Of a DNA stretch of 64,000 nt, positions 1-8,521 are shown one piece after another. The stretch is from Cellulophaga baltica. GTDB lineage: Bacteria; Bacteroidota; Bacteroidia; Flavobacteriales; Flavobacteriaceae. The notes beneath the pieces were generated by a model. The model saw only the letters and a list, made by a program, of their open reading frames with translations. It ran no database searches and was not told the origin of the DNA. How positions within the stretch are numbered: the stretch's first letter is position 1; each line of letters opens with the position of its first letter. The translations under genes and the position numbers were made by a program. The DNA is taken from the NCBI RefSeq assembly GCF_900102165.1, contig NZ_FNBD01000002.1, forward strand, positions 310,001-374,000, in the 5' to 3' direction.

Positions 1-279
1 AACATTAAACCGAGTTCCAATGATTCTTTAAGCGGATCTCGATACAAACGCTCAAGTGTACGTTCCTGCAAAATATGTTCCTTTTCACGAGCGACAATCA
101 ATTGACCATCAATCATAAAAAACGTTGGCCTCTACCATAGAGACCCCCGCAGAAAAAGCTTTCCAAAACGGTACCTCCTGCTCGTAATCATTGTGGGAAT
201 GCACTTTATATGATTGTGCATTAACTGTAAACATCCCTAGAATAAAAAGAAATAGACCCATACGAATTTTTGATTTCAT
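1..279 (-). pseudogene. Glycerophosphodiester phosphodiesterase-like secreted protein, N-terminal part, frameshifted
   Basis: The gene starts at ATG 279 and runs off the left edge. A signal peptide (residues 1-22, ending NAQS) is followed by HSHNDYEQ and GVSMVEANVF, which resemble the HNDY and EADVF motifs of GDPD/PI-PLC-like phosphodiesterases. After codon 56 the frame meets TGA at 109-111. A +1 shift inside the A6 run at 117-122 restores a coherent continuation to the edge (MIDGQLIVAR, then RTLERLYRDPL), as expected for this family. The gene is therefore either truly frameshifted or carries a homopolymer sequencing error. The activity expected of an intact copy is hydrolysis of glycerophosphodiesters outside the cytoplasm, which fits the head-group theme of the next 20 kb. 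The family call is from motif memory and the C-terminal half is not visible. Confidence 0.6.
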
Positions 280-483
280 AAAACAAGATAATTAAATATA
301 ACCTATGATGAACCTAAGCAAAGCTGGTGAGTACTCATTTATTAGAGTACAAATATTGAATCTAAAAGTCACAACCGTTTTTAATTAAGTTTAAATTGTT
401 AGTATTATATTCATACATATCTTAAAAATCATTGCCAGATGAACAACTTTTTTTGTCTATTTTTGATTACGACTAAAACAACC

Positions 484-714
484 ATGATAGAGAACATTCG
501 ATCCATGTTCAGTAAAATGAACGATAAAACACGTCAAGAAGCCTTGGATTGCTTAATGGCTGAATTTAATCAGGAGAGTAACAAATTCCTTCGACAAAAT
601 TGGATCATTGGAGGTAGAATCCCAGAAGAATATCAAGAAAAAATAGTGCACATTTTTCAAAATCTTTTACGCACCCAAATCTACAGGGTCAATGAAATTA
701 AAGTGAATTTCTAA
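484..714 (+). CDS. Small hypothetical protein
   Basis: A 76-residue soluble, charged protein begins at ATG 484; an in-frame ATG lies upstream at 439, but the 15 residues it adds look unlike coding sequence. I recognise no family. It is predicted helical (MNDKTRQEALDCLMAEF) and has no signal peptide or membrane segment. It ends one base before the stop codon of the convergent eutC gene, so the two transcripts meet tail to tail. It could be a small regulator or a gene unrelated to the island. Confidence 0.5.
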   Translation: MIENIRSMFSKMNDKTRQEALDCLMAEFNQESNKFLRQNWIIGGRIPEEYQEKIVHIFQNLLRTQIYRVNEIKVNF

Positions 715-715
715 T

Positions 716-1468
716 TTACACCGATTTCTTATTTTCAAGAATATCCCCTATTTCAATCTTGAGGTCGACACCACTCAACTGTAAAGCGAAAGAGCGGTCG
801 ATTAAATACTTCAGCAAAGTTGACCCTTGTATGGCGCTCAATCCATCTGAATGTATGTTCGAGATACAATTACGGCGTTCATCCGTTAACCCAAGTTTAG
901 GTTTATAGGTAGTATAGACACCCATACTTTCCGGTGAGGAAAGTCCGGGACGCTCCCCAAGTAATACAGCTACAAAATCGGCTCGATACAGTTCTGCCAC
1001 CTCGTCACCAATAGCGACCCTACCTTGTTCTACCAAAGCAATCGCAACTTTATATTTTTTCGTTATACCTAATAAGATAATCCCTAAAACTTCAAAGGCA
1101 TATTTGTTTACCGCCGTGGCCGAAAGTCCATCGGTTATTACAAAAACGATATCCGCCTTCCCAAAATCGATACTGTTGGAACTCAAATCCAAACGGCGAC
1201 CTAAATCGGGGCGCTTCAAATACTCTAACCTATCATGGGCTTTACTTTTAAAAACCTGACAAGGAATATTTAATTCCTCACAGTTTTTTTTTAGGCCCTC
1301 GATATCCAATTTGGTGACTATCGCATCCTTTGCCAAGGCATGTGCATGTTTGAGAGCAAGCACTACGGTTAATGGTAAACCTGTACCCACATTCCCCAAT
1401 GCTACCCTAGCTTTGGTAAATTGCTTTAGCTTATGCCATTGGTCCGGTAATTCAATTTTATCACTCAT
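716..1468 (-). CDS. eutC: Ethanolamine ammonia-lyase small subunit
   Basis: EutC is the small subunit of adenosylcobalamin-dependent ethanolamine ammonia-lyase, which converts ethanolamine to acetaldehyde and ammonia. The 250 residues carry family hallmarks in order: GNVGTGLP near the N-terminus, DRLEYLKRPDLGRRLD, VFVITDGLSATAVN in the middle (cobalamin-binding fold), and PGLSSPESMG followed by TDERRNCISNIH near the C-terminus. Length is close to that of other EutC proteins. The start overlaps the eutB stop by 4 bases (ATGA), which indicates translational coupling. No reactivating factor (EutA), microcompartment shell gene or aldehyde dehydrogenase is present in the window. Confidence 0.96.
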   Translation of the reverse strand: MSDKIELPDQWHKLKQFTKARVALGNVGTGLPLTVVLALKHAHALAKDAIVTKLDIEGLKKNCEELNIPCQVFKSKAHDRLEYLKRPDLGRRLDLSSNSIDFGKADIVFVITDGLSATAVNKYAFEVLGIILLGITKKYKVAIALVEQGRVAIGDEVAELYRADFVAVLLGERPGLSSPESMGVYTTYKPKLGLTDERRNCISNIHSDGLSAIQGSTLLKYLIDRSFALQLSGVDLKIEIGDILENKKSV

Positions 1469-2835
1469 AAATTCGCTAAGAGTTTATGGTTTTCACCAAT
1501 ATTAAGTTTACTTCCCTTTTCATCCATAATACCCATTTTCAATAACCAGGCTTCAAACTCCGGTGCTGGTTTTTTACCCAATACCTTTCTCAAGTACAGG
1601 GCATCGTGGAAGGAGGTAGATTGATAATTCAACATAATATCGTCCGTTCCCGGCACACCCATAAAGAAATTGCATCCAGCAACGCCCAAAAGTGTAAGTA
1701 AATTATCCATATCATCTTGATCCGCATCGGCATGGTTGGTATAACAAACGTCCATTCCCATGGGTAGTCCCATCACCTTGGCGCAAAAATGGTCTTCCAA
1801 TCCTGCACGCGTAATCTGCTTTCCATTGAATAAATATTCCGGACCTATAAAACCTACGACTGAATTTACCAATAAAGGATCGAACTGTCTGGCAACCGCA
1901 TAAGCCCTGGCTTCCATCGTTTGCTGATCCACCCCATGATGTGAATTTGCCGATAAGGCCGAACCTTGTCCTGTTTCAAAGTACATACATTGATTACCTA
2001 CTGTTCCTCGTCCCAATGCCAACGTAGCTTCATGCGCTTCCTTCAACATATTCAAATTGATACCGAAAGAGCTATTCGCCTTTTGTGATCCAGTAATGGA
2101 CTGAAAAACCAAATCTACCGGGGCCTTTTCCATAATCTGAAGAGCAGAGGTTACATGGCACAGTACACAGCTTTGGGTAGGAATCTCGTATTTTAAACGC
2201 AAATCCTCCAACATATTGAGTAGATTGATGGTCACATCTGGACTATCCGTTGCGGGATTGATGCCAATAACCGCATCGCCACAGCCATATAATAAACCAT
2301 CAATGGTGCTGGCCAAAATCCCCTTTAAATCGTCAGTAGGATGATTGGGCTGTAAACGTACCGATACATGTCCCTTTAAGCCTAAAGTATTTCTGAACTT
2401 AGTGACGACCTCAATTTTTGAGGTTACAGCAATCAAATCTTGGTTTCGCATTAATTTGGAAACTGCTGCTACCATTTCAGGCGTTAGCGCATTTTTGATT
2501 ACGGCTATATTTTGACCTTCTGTTGCATCTTGTAAGAACCAATCCCTTAAATCGCCCACCGTAAAATGGGAGATTTGTTCAAAGGCTTTGGCATCGTGGG
2601 TGTTCAAAATCAATCGGGTGACCTCATCTATTTCGTAAGGAACTATGGCTTCGTTCAAAAAAACGGTTAGCGGTAATTCACTCAGTACATACTGGGCTGC
2701 TATGCGTTCTGCATTCGTAGATGCCGCCAAACCCGCCAAAACATCCCCGGATCGGTGCGAACTTGCTTTTGCCATGACGGACTTCAAATCATTAAAACGA
2801 TAATTCTCGCCTCCCAATGTAAATCGATATGCCAT
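1465..2835 (-). CDS. eutB: Ethanolamine ammonia-lyase large (catalytic) subunit
   Basis: EutB forms the TIM-barrel active site of ethanolamine ammonia-lyase. The 456-residue protein follows the Escherichia coli enzyme almost without gaps, so the known substrate-contact residues fall at the same numbers: Arg160 and Gln162 (RLQPN), Asn193 (GINP), Glu287 (YFETGQGSALSA) and Asp362 (GMDVCYTNHADADQ). SGDVLAG and VVGFIGPEYL are also present. All catalytic residues I can check are kept, so it should be active if adenosylcobalamin is available. It lies between the permease (1-base gap upstream) and eutC (4-base overlap), forming a compact three-gene operon. Confidence 0.97.
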   Translation of the reverse strand: MAYRFTLGGENYRFNDLKSVMAKASSHRSGDVLAGLAASTNAERIAAQYVLSELPLTVFLNEAIVPYEIDEVTRLILNTHDAKAFEQISHFTVGDLRDWFLQDATEGQNIAVIKNALTPEMVAAVSKLMRNQDLIAVTSKIEVVTKFRNTLGLKGHVSVRLQPNHPTDDLKGILASTIDGLLYGCGDAVIGINPATDSPDVTINLLNMLEDLRLKYEIPTQSCVLCHVTSALQIMEKAPVDLVFQSITGSQKANSSFGINLNMLKEAHEATLALGRGTVGNQCMYFETGQGSALSANSHHGVDQQTMEARAYAVARQFDPLLVNSVVGFIGPEYLFNGKQITRAGLEDHFCAKVMGLPMGMDVCYTNHADADQDDMDNLLTLLGVAGCNFFMGVPGTDDIMLNYQSTSFHDALYLRKVLGKKPAPEFEAWLLKMGIMDEKGSKLNIGENHKLLANL

Positions 2836-2836
2836 T

Positions 2837-4156
2837 TTAGTTCCTTCGGATTAAGAATACATAGACCAAACTACAAGCAATGAAAATGATAAAAGCCTGA
2901 AATTGTAAATACGCAAATGCGCCTATACAAATCAGGGAAATTAAAACTGCCACACAGGCATTAAAGGCTGAAAAATTGGGATTAAAATCAGTGTGTCTGT
3001 ATAAAAGATTTTCAGAAGTTGTTAATGTAATTACGGAATCCATTTTTCGTAATTTCAAAAGAGAAGCACTAACCACCAAATACATACACACTGCACCAAA
3101 AACAGAAACTTCTATTAAAAATCCGGTTTGGCTACTCCAGATGGCTATTAAGCTAAACAGAAAAACCAGACTGGAAGCTAGAACCCTTTTTGAAATCTTT
3201 TTATTCTTTACGACCGGCAACAAAGGTTCCAGTTGGGTCGTAGCCGCAAAAGCGATACCCTGCAAGGAGGCGATGAGCCCGAACAATCCAATAAACGTAA
3301 ACAATTGCACCAAGAAATTTTCCTTGCCCAGTATCAAAGCCATGGAAGCCGGCATAGGGTGATTTTCTTCCAATATCCCTAAACTCTCTGGTAAACTCCA
3401 ATCGATCCCGCCTGCAGCTAAAACAAGGACCAACAAGGCAAGTGTCAGTAACGTAAAAAAAGCCAAATTATAGCCTCGAGTTATAGTTTTCCGGAATCCT
3501 ATTCGGTCTATATTGTTGGTCATTAGCGATATACCCTCAATGGCCAAAAACAACCATACCGCATAGGGAATTGCAGCAACAAAGCCTTGCAAGTCCAAAC
3601 TTCCCACTCCTGAATTTGCAAAATTATCAAACTTAAAAGAGCTCAAAACAGCGCCCTGAAAAAGAAATAATTCCGCTATCGCCAATAAGGTCAATACCAC
3701 TAAAAAACGCACTCCAATATGCATTTCAAAAAGATTGATGATAGAAAAAAACAACAGAAAACCTGTGGCTATCCAAGGCGACATAGGTAAATCGTATACT
3801 AAAAACCCGAGGTATTCCCCCAAAGAACTAGCTATTGCGGGTGTGGCGAACAAAAATTCAAACAGGATGGCCAAGCCTATAAAATTTCCCCATTTTTTAC
3901 CAAAGGCCTTTTCAACATAGGTATGTGGCCCGGTAGCCATTGGATAAACACAAGCCAATTCGATTAAATTTTGAACCAATCCAAAATACATCAAAGCTGC
4001 AACCGCAACCGGCACAAAAAACCATAAGGGACCGGTTATGGCCCAACCTAAGTTCCACCCAAAGGATTCCCCAGAAATCACCATGCCAACGCCAATGGCC
4101 CAAATAGCAAAAACCCCTAATTTTTTTGAACTCATTTTTTCTTCTGTGACCTTCAT
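2837..4156 (-). CDS. eat: Ethanolamine permease (APC family)
   Basis: This is a 439-residue inner-membrane amino acid/polyamine/organocation transporter with about 12 membrane segments. The first segment carries VGMVISGESFGWNLGW, a signature typical of ethanolamine permeases, and an IELACVYPMATGPHTYVEKAFG stretch (split here as IELACVYPMATG and PHTYVEKAFG) matches the consensus region of the family. It is the first gene of the permease-eutB-eutC operon, with only one base before eutB, so ethanolamine is the obvious substrate. A second possible start at Met8 would shorten it slightly. The upstream 195 bases contain no recognisable TAnnTTTG box, so the promoter remains unassigned. Confidence 0.88.
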   Translation of the reverse strand: MKVTEEKMSSKKLGVFAIWAIGVGMVISGESFGWNLGWAITGPLWFFVPVAVAALMYFGLVQNLIELACVYPMATGPHTYVEKAFGKKWGNFIGLAILFEFLFATPAIASSLGEYLGFLVYDLPMSPWIATGFLLFFSIINLFEMHIGVRFLVVLTLLAIAELFLFQGAVLSSFKFDNFANSGVGSLDLQGFVAAIPYAVWLFLAIEGISLMTNNIDRIGFRKTITRGYNLAFFTLLTLALLVLVLAAGGIDWSLPESLGILEENHPMPASMALILGKENFLVQLFTFIGLFGLIASLQGIAFAATTQLEPLLPVVKNKKISKRVLASSLVFLFSLIAIWSSQTGFLIEVSVFGAVCMYLVVSASLLKLRKMDSVITLTTSENLLYRHTDFNPNFSAFNACVAVLISLICIGAFAYLQFQAFIIFIACSLVYVFLIRRN

Positions 4157-4349
4157 ACCTTTTTATTAAAGAGAATTACGAAAACCGAATCCTTAAAAAT
4201 AAAATATATTACTTCTTATCCACTACGTTAACCGTTTATTTATAAGAAATTGACAAAGAAGTTCGAATTCATTAAAAATCAAGCTGTTTTTATTGTAACC
4301 ATTTAATATTTAGGAAACTCTTAGGACATTTCAATAGTGGATAAAATGC
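4157..4349. other. Intergenic region upstream of the ethanolamine operon
   Basis: Together with the terminator at 4350-4390 and about 60 further bases, this makes a 295-base stretch without a gene. It must hold the promoter of the permease-eutBC operon. I see GTTAAC at 4227-4232 and TTGTAACCATTT near 4293, both similar to the TGTTAACCA repeats in the susC/regulator intergenic region. No cobalamin riboswitch could be recognised by eye. Confidence 0.5.
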
Positions 4350-4390
4350 AAAAAAATAACCGATACATGAGACAAAATGTACCGGTTATC
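4350..4390 (-). terminator. Rho-independent terminator ending the susC-to-phosphatase operon
   Basis: Arms 4356-4368 and 4377-4389 pair over 13 positions with one G-U-type mismatch, around an 8-base loop. On the minus strand the hairpin is followed by a run of T (complement of the A run at 4350-4356). It lies just after the stop of the 4452 gene and separates that long operon from the ethanolamine genes. Confidence 0.8.
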
Positions 4391-4451
4391 CAACTAACTC
4401 AAACTATAGGCAAAGATGCGTTCATTTATTAAATTCAAGTTTAATTAAATA

Positions 4452-5543
4452 TCAAGGAAACTTTAAATTCAAAGCTTTTCCGGGCATCGTTTTAGAGTCA
4501 GCTTTCAAATTCAATATTCCCATAATCGTAGGTGCAATTTGATTGGTATACAGTTGATCGTCGTTGGCCTCTCCCGTAGGTTTTACATCAGGACCTAAAA
4601 TAGCGATCCAGGTTTGATTCGCTCCTGCTACATCGGTTCCGTGACCTGTCCATTTAGAACCTACTTCAGTCCCCTCACCTCTACCGTGATCGGTAGTAAT
4701 AATAAAATAGGTATTATCCTTATAAAAAGAATCGTTCTGTACATAGTTCCATAAATCCTCGATCAAAGCATCTGTGTTACGCATTGATTTTGTGTAGAAA
4801 TCAAATAGACCCCCATGAGCAAAATCATCAGTTTCCCCATAGGAGATATAGACCAATTCCGGATGGTTCTTTTTAATGAATTCCTTGGCAAAATGATGGG
4901 TAAATACATCTAACCGCACACTCTCCCAAATTACTGGTGCTTGACGTTGAATTTCGTTTAGAAACTGTTCTTTTTCATTTAAATCGCCTGTGGCATCCAT
5001 ATATCCTGCATTTACTGGAACGCCACTGCGCTTATCGTTTATGATGAAAGGAAAAACATCCCAACTACCAAAGGCGGCTACCTTACCTTTATACTCCTTG
5101 CTATTATTTGCAAGTTCCAACAAGGTGATATTCTTATTATAGATTTTGTCATTGCTATTGATGTTCACATCATCCGCTTTCCCCGTCAAAATCTCGTTAT
5201 AGCCAGGATACGAAAAGGCCATGGTATTGGTCAAATTGACTTTACTTCCCCTATTTCTATTACCGTGTAATTGTCCTTCCTTGGCAATGGTATTCCAAAA
5301 GAAAGGCATTAATAAGGTTCTGTTCTCCTCCTCTGAATTGCCTACAAATTTTTCTTTTAGCAAATTTTTATCTTGTGCATAAGGACTGTTCAACAACACC
5401 GTGTCTATTCCCGTAAAAACGTCTTGCCACCTTACCCCGTCTAAAGTGATCAAAAATATTTTTGGTTTTTTGTCCTGTTGGGCCATTATAGCTGACGAAG
5501 TCAGCAATAGCATAAGAAGTGAAATTTTTAATACTGTTTTCAT
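4452..5543 (-). CDS. Secreted alkaline phosphatase-superfamily hydrolase
   Basis: A 363-residue exported protein with signal peptide 1-21 (cleavage after MAQ). Alkaline phosphatase superfamily metal and nucleophile motifs appear in order: TLDGVRW (Asp35), FSYPGYNEILTG with the probable nucleophile Ser111, YGETDDFAHGG, TTDHGRG and GHGTD. This fold includes phosphodiesterases, phosphonate monoester hydrolases, phosphonoacetate hydrolase, phosphomutases and sulfatases, so the substrate cannot be read from sequence alone. It is the last gene of the minus-strand operon that begins at susC, 5 bases after the metallophosphatase gene, and is followed by a strong terminator. From context, release of phosphate or a head group from an imported or surface-bound phospho-ester is likely. 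Confidence 0.82.
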   Translation of the reverse strand: MKTVLKISLLMLLLTSSAIMAQQDKKPKIFLITLDGVRWQDVFTGIDTVLLNSPYAQDKNLLKEKFVGNSEEENRTLLMPFFWNTIAKEGQLHGNRNRGSKVNLTNTMAFSYPGYNEILTGKADDVNINSNDKIYNKNITLLELANNSKEYKGKVAAFGSWDVFPFIINDKRSGVPVNAGYMDATGDLNEKEQFLNEIQRQAPVIWESVRLDVFTHHFAKEFIKKNHPELVYISYGETDDFAHGGLFDFYTKSMRNTDALIEDLWNYVQNDSFYKDNTYFIITTDHGRGEGTEVGSKWTGHGTDVAGANQTWIAILGPDVKPTGEANDDQLYTNQIAPTIMGILNLKADSKTMPGKALNLKFP

Positions 5544-5548
5544 AGGTT

Positions 5549-7141
5549 CTAATTTTTAGTTTTAAATGTTTGTATGGTGGACCAATCGCTCCAGTTTAAA
5601 TGTTGATCACGGTAGCGTACCCTCCAAAAATAGGTGGTATTGGGTTGTAATCTTTTAGTTGGCTCATCCGTTAGGTCATACCCCTTTTGACGGTTTTCTA
5701 GGTAATACCAGTTTTCAGACTGTTTCCAACTATCTTGAACTACGGCAGAGAAATCTTCAGTGGTGGAAATTTGCCAGTTGGAAGCCGCATGATAAGCATC
5801 ATTAAATGTACTTTCAAACGGACTCGCCTTTAACAAAACTCCATCAAAATCAATAATCTCATTTATTGGAAAAATAGGCTTTGGCACTTCTGGAGAATGC
5901 TTATTCGCGTAAATGGTAATTTCATCTGTTTGTTCGTTCTCCCTGAAGATATCCTCATTACCACGGCTAATTCTTTTTATAGTGAATTTAGGATTTTGCT
6001 TGCTACCATCGACTTCGACCATTACAAAACCATATTCATCCTGTGTTACGGTAAACTCGTCATAATCCCTGCCTTCAAATTCACCCCAATTATCAATAGC
6101 GCCACCAGCGGTCGCTACATTGATCCATAAATGTTTATGATCTTTTGATTGCCCACGAGAATAGCCATGTGTATGTCCGAAGAAATGTAAACTGGGCTTT
6201 CCAGTCTCGGTCGTGAAATTTTCCAGCATTTTCACCACTTTTCCGGTAGATGCTTCCTCTCCAGGTATCCATAATTCCGATTTATGCGGATGATGCAATT
6301 GCGCGAAAACAAAATCGATATCCTCATTTTTGGCCGTTTCTTCCAAAACTTTCTCTAGCCAAACATATTGCTCCCCAATATCCCTGTACCCTTCGTTAGA
6401 ATTTAATCCGATTATACGCGTATTCCCATAATCCTTATACCACCAATGCTCGGCATAAGCAGGTGTGCCGTTCTTTGGTAAACTGAAATACTTAAAATAA
6501 AAAGTGGAATTCCCCTCATGATTTCCTAGTACAGGATACACCGGAACTTCTGAAAATAATTGCTGGGCAGGGCTGAAAAAATCATTTTGCCACTGCTCGT
6601 AGGTAGAACCCCGCTGTACCAAATCTCCGGGAATCATGACCAAGGCTAAATCATCTGGCAGATTATTGCCGTATTCCTGTTTTAAATACGGGATGATTCC
6701 TTTATTTACAATTTCCATGAATTTATCGGGGTTTTGATTATCCTTCTGCATATCGCTCATCGCCAAAAGATTGAACGACTTATGATCGCTCGCAAAGGGA
6801 GGTGTTTTAAACTGAAAAATATCGGATACCAATTTCCCTGTCCGCACCCTATAATAGTAGTTCGTAAACCGTTTAAGACCGGTAAGATTTACCTCATGAA
6901 TACGAGTATCCGTAAAATTGACATCTTCTGCCCTACCGTTTTGCTTTTTACCTAACGTAGTGGTTTCCCCATATTCTACTATACTTTCTTCACCCATGGT
7001 GGTTTCCCACATAATGGTCATTTCATTGGGATTGGCATTTTGTAAATACGGCTGTACCAAAAATAAGGTTTCCTTGTCTTGGGCTAAACCTAGTGTGGTG
7101 AGCATACTACTCAAAAAACTAAAAATAATTTTATTTCTCAT
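5549..7141 (-). CDS. Secreted purple-acid-phosphatase-like metallophosphoesterase
   Basis: A 530-residue protein with signal peptide (1-20, GLAQ). An N-terminal fibronectin-III-like purple acid phosphatase domain (about 25-115; FLVQPYLQ, MTIMWET, YYYRVRTG) precedes a calcineurin-type metallophosphatase domain (about 125-375) with SDMQKD, GDLVQRG, GNHE, LHHPH and GHTHG metal ligands. The C-terminal part (about 430-530) looks like another fibronectin-III module (TTYFWRVRYRD, TFKTKN). It should hydrolyse phosphate mono- or diesters in the periplasm or outside the cell. It is inside the susC operon, 9 bases after the PLP-lyase gene. The substrate is not visible in the sequence. Confidence 0.87.
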   Translation of the reverse strand: MRNKIIFSFLSSMLTTLGLAQDKETLFLVQPYLQNANPNEMTIMWETTMGEESIVEYGETTTLGKKQNGRAEDVNFTDTRIHEVNLTGLKRFTNYYYRVRTGKLVSDIFQFKTPPFASDHKSFNLLAMSDMQKDNQNPDKFMEIVNKGIIPYLKQEYGNNLPDDLALVMIPGDLVQRGSTYEQWQNDFFSPAQQLFSEVPVYPVLGNHEGNSTFYFKYFSLPKNGTPAYAEHWWYKDYGNTRIIGLNSNEGYRDIGEQYVWLEKVLEETAKNEDIDFVFAQLHHPHKSELWIPGEEASTGKVVKMLENFTTETGKPSLHFFGHTHGYSRGQSKDHKHLWINVATAGGAIDNWGEFEGRDYDEFTVTQDEYGFVMVEVDGSKQNPKFTIKRISRGNEDIFRENEQTDEITIYANKHSPEVPKPIFPINEIIDFDGVLLKASPFESTFNDAYHAASNWQISTTEDFSAVVQDSWKQSENWYYLENRQKGYDLTDEPTKRLQPNTTYFWRVRYRDQHLNWSDWSTIQTFKTKN

Positions 7142-7150
7142 TGGTTCTGT

Positions 7151-8521
7151 TTAATTACAGACATTGGCTATTGCCCTGTCTAAAATATTGACTGCTTGTT
7201 TTAATTCCTCTTTAGAAATAGTCAAGGTCGGGGCCAGTTGAAGCACATTACCTGCTGAAACCTTAAAACTTAATCCATTTCTTAAGCATTCGTACATGAC
7301 TTTTTCTGCCTCATTAATTGCCTTTTCCTTCGTATTTCTGCTCGTTACCAATTCAATGCCCCATAGCAATCCTCTACCTCTAATATCACCTATAATTTCA
7401 TACTTATCCCTAAGAACGGACATGTCCGAGCACATCTCTACAGAATCACTGGTTACTTTTTGAAGAATTTTTTCTTCTTCCAAAATCTCCAAAGTGGTTA
7501 ATCCCGCCATTGCGCCTAAAGGACTTTTCTCATGGGTATAGTGGCCTAGGGAGATATCCGGGAATTTATTATAGCTGTCTCGTGTCACAATAGCTGCTTG
7601 TGGTATGATACCTCCACCCAATCCCTTTCCCAAACAAAGAATATCCGGTTCAATACCATAATGCTCAAAAGCAAACATTCTACCGGTACGGCCCAATGCA
7701 ATAGGTATTTCATCTAAAATTAGAACTACGCCGTATTTGTCGCAAAGGGCACGGGCGGACACCCAAAATTGCTTAGAAGGTAATTGTACATCTGTATTAC
7801 GGACTGTTTCTGCCATAAAAGCACCAATATCACCTTCTTTGGAAAACACATATTCCAAATGCTCCAAGCATTTGGCTTCGTTCCCTTCAAAAATTCCTCG
7901 ATAGGTAACCGGCGGTGGTATGCGTTCCACACCAGGCATCATTGGCCCCATATATTCTCGAAATATCGCTTCCCCTCCAACACTTATGGCATCTAATGAC
8001 GCTCCATGGAAAGAATCCCAAAAAGAAACTACCTTAAATTTACCGGTGATGGCGCGCGCCAATTTTAATGCGATACCAATGGCTGAACTACCGTTAGGGC
8101 TCATTAAAACCCGATTTAAATCAGACGGAAGTAAGGACGCCAATTTCTCCGCAAAGTTAATGGCGGTTTCATTGGTATATCGTCGGGTACTAAAGGTCAA
8201 ACCCTGTAATTGTTCTGTTAAGCGTTGCACCAATTTTGGATGTGAAAACCCTAATTGATGCACGTTGTTACCATGAAAATCTAAATATTTCTTGCCAGAT
8301 ATATTTTCGATATAAGCTCCGTTGCAATCGCCCAACACATCTAAACAAGGAGTGGATAACGCTTGATGGAAGAAATAACGGGCATCTTTTTTAAGTAATT
8401 TTTTCGTTTTTGCATCAGTAATACCTGCTTCCCATTCCTGTCTGGCCGGAGTGCCATTGATATCGCCTTCTGTGCTTTTGTTCTGATTATGTCCTTTAAA
8501 TGCGTCCTTATCTTGATTCAT
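7151..8521 (-). CDS. pbfA: PLP-dependent class III lyase, probable (R)-1-hydroxy-2-aminoethylphosphonate ammonia-lyase
   Basis: A class III aminotransferase fold enzyme of 456 residues from the chosen start (ATG 8521; ATGs at 8530 and 8566 are possible but overlap the upstream gene more). PLP residues are visible: Asp270 in ILDEIP and Lys299 in CLGKGLGGG. The N-terminal block EGDINGTPARQEW, then DARYFFHQALSTPCLDVL and FHGNNVHQLGF, matches what I remember of PbfA, a lyase converting 1-hydroxy-2-aminoethylphosphonate to phosphonoacetaldehyde and ammonia. The closest alternative is ethanolamine-phosphate phospho-lyase, also class III, which would give acetaldehyde, ammonia and phosphate. The phosphonatase-like hydrolase nearby favours the phosphonate role. 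It has no signal peptide, so it is cytoplasmic, unlike its operon neighbours. Confidence 0.72.
   Translation of the reverse strand: MNQDKDAFKGHNQNKSTEGDINGTPARQEWEAGITDAKTKKLLKKDARYFFHQALSTPCLDVLGDCNGAYIENISGKKYLDFHGNNVHQLGFSHPKLVQRLTEQLQGLTFSTRRYTNETAINFAEKLASLLPSDLNRVLMSPNGSSAIGIALKLARAITGKFKVVSFWDSFHGASLDAISVGGEAIFREYMGPMMPGVERIPPPVTYRGIFEGNEAKCLEHLEYVFSKEGDIGAFMAETVRNTDVQLPSKQFWVSARALCDKYGVVLILDEIPIALGRTGRMFAFEHYGIEPDILCLGKGLGGGIIPQAAIVTRDSYNKFPDISLGHYTHEKSPLGAMAGLTTLEILEEEKILQKVTSDSVEMCSDMSVLRDKYEIIGDIRGRGLLWGIELVTSRNTKEKAINEAEKVMYECLRNGLSFKVSAGNVLQLAPTLTISKEELKQAVNILDRAIANVCN

Noticed and set aside
4157-4349. Possible cobalamin riboswitch upstream of the ethanolamine operon
   Set aside because: No B12-box-like conserved block or long structured leader could be recognised.
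7920-8258. 112-codon plus-strand frame
   Set aside because: Antisense of the PLP-lyase catalytic domain with no independent evidence.
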